Source of the DNA: VRUE01 sp035605695
Lineage (GTDB): Bacteria; Actinomycetota; Thermoleophilia; Solirubrobacterales; 70-9
Direction of reading: 5' to 3'
NCBI GenBank assembly: GCA_035605695.1
Contig: DATNGZ010000019.1
Span: 62,001 to 126,000, forward strand
Length of the DNA stretch: 64,000 nucleotides
Part shown: piece by piece, positions 62,401 to 64,000 of the stretch
Layout of the letters: every line of letters starts with the position of its first letter
Numbering within the stretch: the stretch's first letter is position 1
The notes under the pieces: model-generated
The model's database searches: none
Told to the model about the DNA's origin: nothing
Seen by the model: the letters and a program-made list of their open reading frames with translations, nothing else
Made by a program: the position numbers and the translations under genes

Positions 62401-62853
62401 GGGCTGATGCGCGGCGACCTGGACGCCAAGGTCTTGCGCAGCACAGAGCTCGAGAAAGCCGAGAACGGTGACATCGTCGCGGTGGCTGGCATGGTCGTCG
62501 CCCGCCAGTGTCCCGGTACCGCCAAGGGCGTCGTCTTCATGCTGCTCGAGGACGAGCGCGGCACCGTCAACCTGGTCGTCCCGCCCCCCGTCTACGAGCG
62601 CTGCCGCGCCGCCGTCCGCGCTGCGCCCCTGGTCCGCGCCGTGGGAAAGCTCGAGCGCCACGAAGGCACCACCAACGTCGTGGTCACCGAAGTAACCGAG
62701 CTCAGCCCCGGTCGACGGGCCGAAAACGCGACCCCGGCTCCCGAAATCGGCCCGTCGACCAAGAAAGCACCGCGGCGGCGGGTTCGCGAGCGCGCCGTGG
62801 CCGAGCTGCGGGCCGTCGCTCCTGCTGGGCATAGTTGGGGGTGGCGGGGCTGA
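59461..62853 (+). CDS. dnaE2: Error-prone DNA polymerase III alpha subunit DnaE2
   Basis: 1130 aa, translesion polymerase of the ImuB/DnaE2 mutasome. PHP domain at the start (YVELHAHSAFSFLDGAS, FALTDHDGIWGSMEF), catalytic motif PDIDLDFPRDIREVL (about 415), GFGFPKAHSAAFGLLAYQSAWL, and a C-terminal OB-fold (GDIVAVAGMVVARQCPGTAKGVVFMLLEDERG). ATG 59461 starts immediately before the PHP domain; an ATG 54 nt upstream adds an unrelated extension. Two palindromes lie in frame (62160-62206, 62710-62760), encoding about residues 900-916 and the tail 1084-1100. No beta-clamp motif is obvious, as usual for DnaE2. Confidence 0.93.
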   Translation: MRGENEYVELHAHSAFSFLDGASTPAELAAVAAELGYPAFALTDHDGIWGSMEFVDACRGLPIRVITGAEITVGHAHLTLLVEDTTGYRNLCRLLTAAHSRTREGPRRSARQPSVTLEQVEEHAGGLVCLSGCAGAGMLAAAWERGDAAGGAEAARGLLGAFGRDRFRIELQRPYWRRDRSRNRWLAGLAERLGVPTVATGNVHSHTKRRAHLQDAFVAVRLGMTLEESEPRRRGNSSSALASPAAMVERFAEHPDAVAETLRLAERLQFDLGSELGYRYPREEEPGVDRKLAEVCRARLVERYAENSPNRHEAGERLDDELKTIRALGLSGFFLLHRDLLELAREVALEVRGPESARSVLPPGRGRGSSVSSIVCYLTGLSHIDPVKGKLFSSRFLNEEVGKWDREAAMPDIDLDFPRDIREVLIPRVHERYGADHSALVAAFPTYRPRGAVRDLGKALGIPPHEIEKVAGMVGFHERSGEIEKDVAAAIGKERAASPRWRALLSLCPEAMGLPRHASQHSGGMVISTRPLIDVCPVVPAAMEGRQIIQWDKDSCGDAGFLKIDLLGLGMLSAVERCVDEVGRTRGKPLDLSRIALDDRETFESIRAAETTGVFQIESRAQMQMLPRTLPRDIDDLTVQVALVRPGPIQGGAVHPYIERRKRLREDPGFEIPYEHPLLEAVLKDTLGTIVFQEQVIEVAKAMGGFSSARAESLRRAMSRKRSEEAMRSHHEAFIAGAGEQGVTEATAERVWAQIKGFSGFGFPKAHSAAFGLLAYQSAWLRIHRAPEFLCALLNEQPMGFYPPDALVHEAQRRGVRIIGPDANHSRVPCHVERLRGGLAVRVGLGYVKGVREEEMGSLVGERERSGDYAGIADLASRSGAGRDGLERLAWAGALDDLVGRWAENVTYRHVSGPSVALPGRREALWEAGGAGTGVRHGEDVQMALPLEPPRAPELAPLDEWQRAIADYRSIGMTLDEHPMGLMRGDLDAKVLRSTELEKAENGDIVAVAGMVVARQCPGTAKGVVFMLLEDERGTVNLVVPPPVYERCRAAVRAAPLVRAVGKLERHEGTTNVVVTEVTELSPGRRAENATPAPEIGPSTKKAPRRRVRERAVAELRAVAPAGHSWGWRG
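62160..62206. repeat. Palindrome F3, copy 2, in frame within dnaE2
   Basis: Arms 62160-62178 and 62188-62206 pair over 19 positions with two mismatches, loop ACATATAGA. GATGGGCCGAAAACGTGAC matches the consensus of the copies at 62710 and (inverted) 13008. Encodes a polar segment near GRWAENVTYRHVSGPS between the polymerase core and the OB-fold. Confidence 0.75.
62710..62760. repeat. Palindrome F3, copy 3, in frame in the dnaE2 tail
   Basis: Arms 62710-62723 and 62747-62760 are exact 14-nt reverse complements. The intervening AAAACGCGACCCCGGCTC matches the inverted loop of the copy at 13008-13056. Encodes GRRAENATPAPEIGPST near the disordered C-terminus. Confidence 0.75.
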
Positions 62854-62859
62854 GCGGCC

Positions 62860-62886
62860 AAGAGTGGCCCGGGTCGGGTCACTCTT
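62860..62886 (+). terminator. Hairpin downstream of dnaE2
   Basis: AAGAGTG (62860-62866) pairs perfectly with CACTCTT (62880-62886) around a GC-rich 13-nt loop, starting 7 nt after the dnaE2 stop. No U-tract. Confidence 0.5.
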
Positions 62887-62904
62887 CGTTGCCATCCTTT
62901 GCCC

Positions 62905-63945
62905 ATGGCCAGTTCGCGCCTTCACGCCACCCGTTCCCTCGCCATCGCGTGTGCTGCCTTTGCGCTCGCGGCCCTCCTCGCGGTCCCTGCTCGGGCGACC
63001 TGGCCGGGGCGAGAGGGTCCCGTCGTCTACGCCGGCGTGTTTCCCGGCACAACGCTCAAGCCATACCTGACGAGGCCCGCCGGGCTGCGCCGCTTCACCC
63101 CCGGCGCCGCCGGCTCACCAGTCCAGCTCACCACCGACACAACCGATCGCAACCCGCAGGTCTCACCCGATGGCCACCTCGTCGTCTTCTCACGGGGCAT
63201 CGAGGCCCCCGAAGAACGCGAACGCTCAGCGATCTTCGTCAGCGCGATCGATGGCAGCGGCCTCAGGCAGCTGACTGACGGGGGCTCCCCCGAAGGGGCC
63301 GATACCCAACCCACCTTCACGGCCTCCGGCCGAGGCGTCGTCTTCGTCCGCGGAGGCGCCGGGCCCTACGCGTCCGGCGACCTCTACTCGATCGGCCTCG
63401 ACGGCAGCGGTTTGACCCTCCTCACTTCCGGCCCCGCCGCCGACCGCATGCCCGCCGCCTCGCCGACCGGGAGGCAGATCGTCTTCGTCAGGAGCTTCCA
63501 AAGGCCCGACGGCATCGAATTTGGGCCCCACATCTACTCGATGCGCCCCGACGGCTCCCGGCTTCGAGACCTCACCCCTCGCTTGGGCCGGGACCCCTGG
63601 GACCCGGACGTCAGCCCCTCGGGCAAGGTGATCGCCTTCGCCACCGAGGGCAACAACCTGCGCGGGGACATCTTCACGCTGCGCGCCGGCGGCGGGCCGA
63701 TCCGCCGCTTCACCAACCGCGTTACCCACGATCGCCGCCACCACGACGAACCGCGCTTTCCCCGGCCGTACGGCTACACCAACCCGGCCTTCTCCCCCGC
63801 TGGTGACTCGATCCTCGCCGTCGCCCGCAGCGGCACCAGCCCCCGCCTTGCCCGTATCCGGCTGGCTGATCCGGACCACCCGCACCTACTTGGCTCGAGC
63901 TTCCTCGGCAGTGCTCCGGCCTGGGCGCCCGAACCAAGGCGCTGA
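62905..63945 (+). CDS. Secreted TolB/PD40-type beta-propeller protein
   Basis: 346 aa. Signal peptide about 1-31 (SLAIACAAFALAALLAVPARA). PD40 repeats follow: NPQVSPDGHLVVFSRG, TQPTFTASGRGVVFVRG, MPAASPTGRQIVFVRS, DPDVSPSGKVIAFATEG, NPAFSPAGDSILAVARSG, i.e. about five blades of a six-bladed propeller. Function unknown. ATG 62905 lies 6 nt after CATCCT (62893-62898), a near-match to the leaderless pattern. It shares the propeller theme of the large secreted operon but not its sequence. Confidence 0.85.
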   Translation: MASSRLHATRSLAIACAAFALAALLAVPARATWPGREGPVVYAGVFPGTTLKPYLTRPAGLRRFTPGAAGSPVQLTTDTTDRNPQVSPDGHLVVFSRGIEAPEERERSAIFVSAIDGSGLRQLTDGGSPEGADTQPTFTASGRGVVFVRGGAGPYASGDLYSIGLDGSGLTLLTSGPAADRMPAASPTGRQIVFVRSFQRPDGIEFGPHIYSMRPDGSRLRDLTPRLGRDPWDPDVSPSGKVIAFATEGNNLRGDIFTLRAGGGPIRRFTNRVTHDRRHHDEPRFPRPYGYTNPAFSPAGDSILAVARSGTSPRLARIRLADPDHPHLLGSSFLGSAPAWAPEPRR

Positions 63946-64000
63946 GGCGCGGCCGCAGGCTAGGCCGTCGCGAGTGCCGCGTCCTCCACGCCCGCGCACT

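Overview
The window is GC-rich, densely coded chromosomal DNA from an actinobacterium. The best guess is class Thermoleophilia (Solirubrobacterales or a relative). This is inferred from the fhaA-fhaB-pstP-rodA-pbpA-pknB cell-wall signalling cluster, the dnaE2/imuB mutasome, frequent GTG starts, many leaderless-type promoters, and very large secreted proteins of a kind I associate with that class. No tRNA, rRNA, CRISPR array, transposase or phage gene was seen.

Layout. 1-3777: gyrB (5' end outside the window) and gyrA. 4242-6650 (minus): a membrane CARDB-like protein, pheA and an HNH endonuclease. 6707-15903 (plus): a Ser/Thr kinase, fhaA, fhaB, pstP, rodA, pbpA, pknB with four PASTA domains, and ddl, facing a third kinase (15914-17428, minus). 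17493-19992 (minus): coupled dedA-uppP-purM. 20050-31928: a surface-polysaccharide locus with a FlaA1/CapD dehydratase, a LytR_C protein, a FlgD-like protein, an O-antigen ligase-like protein, a Wzx-type flippase, three glycosyltransferases, an initiating sugar transferase and two acyl/aminoacyl transferase-like proteins. 31921-34890: a DUF3105 protein, metF, a candidate structured RNA and an enoyl-CoA hydratase. 35004-40706: seven TetR-type genes in a row, one of them a double TetR. 40957-56067: one coupled operon of five large secreted proteins (628-1471 aa), followed by another TetR gene. 56797-62853: imuB behind a LexA-type SOS box, a DUF6504 gene, an AAA/DUF4143 ATPase on the other strand, and dnaE2. 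62905-63945: a secreted TolB-like propeller.

How the genes work together. The first 20 kb links phospho-signalling (three kinases, one PP2C phosphatase, two FHA readers) to elongation-type peptidoglycan synthesis and undecaprenyl-phosphate recycling. The next 12 kb uses the same lipid carrier for an exported polysaccharide. The five-gene operon should coat the outside of the cell with NHL/propeller proteins and with two paralogues built from a repeated Cys-containing module. Shared GGGAAC-type motifs connect the TetR cluster to this operon's promoter region, which suggests but does not prove regulation.

The most unusual signal is a set of composite palindromes. Long, nearly perfect inverted arms enclose a core. 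In two families the core is conserved between copies while the arm sequence differs completely yet stays self-complementary. Copies sit directly at stop codons of convergent genes, and related palindromes lie in frame inside coding genes (the O-antigen ligase-like gene, the FemAB-like gene, dnaE2 twice).
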